In this document: positions 5,194 to 5,265 of the stretch, piece by piece
How the letters are laid out: each line of letters starts with the position of its first letter
How positions within the stretch are numbered: position 1 is the stretch's first letter
Assembly: GCA_031283915.1 (NCBI GenBank)
Contig: JAITAY010000364.1
Location: 1-5,265 of the forward strand
Origin: Tannerella sp.
GTDB taxonomy: Bacteria; Bacteroidota; Bacteroidia; Bacteroidales; Tannerellaceae
DNA: 5,265 bases
Reading direction: 5' to 3'
Program-made: the position numbers and the translations under genes
The notes under the pieces: generated by a model
Told to the model about the DNA's origin: nothing
What the model saw: only the letters and a program-made list of their open reading frames with translations
The model's database searches: none

Positions 5194-5265
5194 GGCATTA
5201 TCTTTAAGGAATCCGTGAAGGATTTCCATTCATGGGTATATTTCAAATTATCTCGGTATTACTCT

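Noticed and set aside
5167..5229. 21-residue N-terminal extension of RadA from the ATG at 5229
   Set aside because: RadA proteins begin just before the zinc finger, and the extension shows no family match and covers the likely promoter.

Overview
The window looks like chromosomal DNA of a Bacteroidota member, most likely of the order Bacteroidales. The grounds are: translation starts with little Shine-Dalgarno signal, matches to the Bacteroides-type -7 promoter box TAnnTTTG, an outer-membrane barrel with a 'YLGVPLEMRFF'-type strand, a short-leader lipoprotein, and a RadA of about 455 residues. The genus cannot be fixed from sequence alone.

Layout, left to right. Positions 1-111 hold the last 36 codons of a transposase that aligns by eye with the C-terminus of the IS1-family protein InsB, so the window begins inside the right end of an insertion sequence. 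Positions 112-759 are about 650 bases of very AT-rich DNA (roughly 17-28% GC in the stretches I counted) with no credible gene but an unusual series of inverted repeats. They include a 36-bp near-palindrome, two TGTATACA-type palindromes that overlap exact TAnnTTTG boxes, a perfect 11-bp dyad, and two hairpins that would lie in the leader of the next gene. Positions 760-2240 (+ strand) carry a two-gene unit: a secreted outer-membrane beta-barrel protein and, 11 bases later, a lipoprotein. Neither has a function I can name. Positions 2225-5166 (- strand) carry a second two-gene unit, radA followed by a COG2509-type FAD-dependent oxidoreductase. These two are joined by a 4-base ATGA overlap and so are probably translationally coupled. 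The two units converge, and their last codons overlap by 16 bases with no intrinsic terminator between them.

The right half is housekeeping: RadA/Sms acts in recombination-intermediate processing, and the flavoprotein belongs to a widespread uncharacterised family. The left half looks like accessory material: an IS end, AT-rich regulatory DNA and an envelope gene pair of lower GC than the oxidoreductase. The likeliest place for undescribed biology is the 112-759 control region and the barrel/lipoprotein pair it probably drives.
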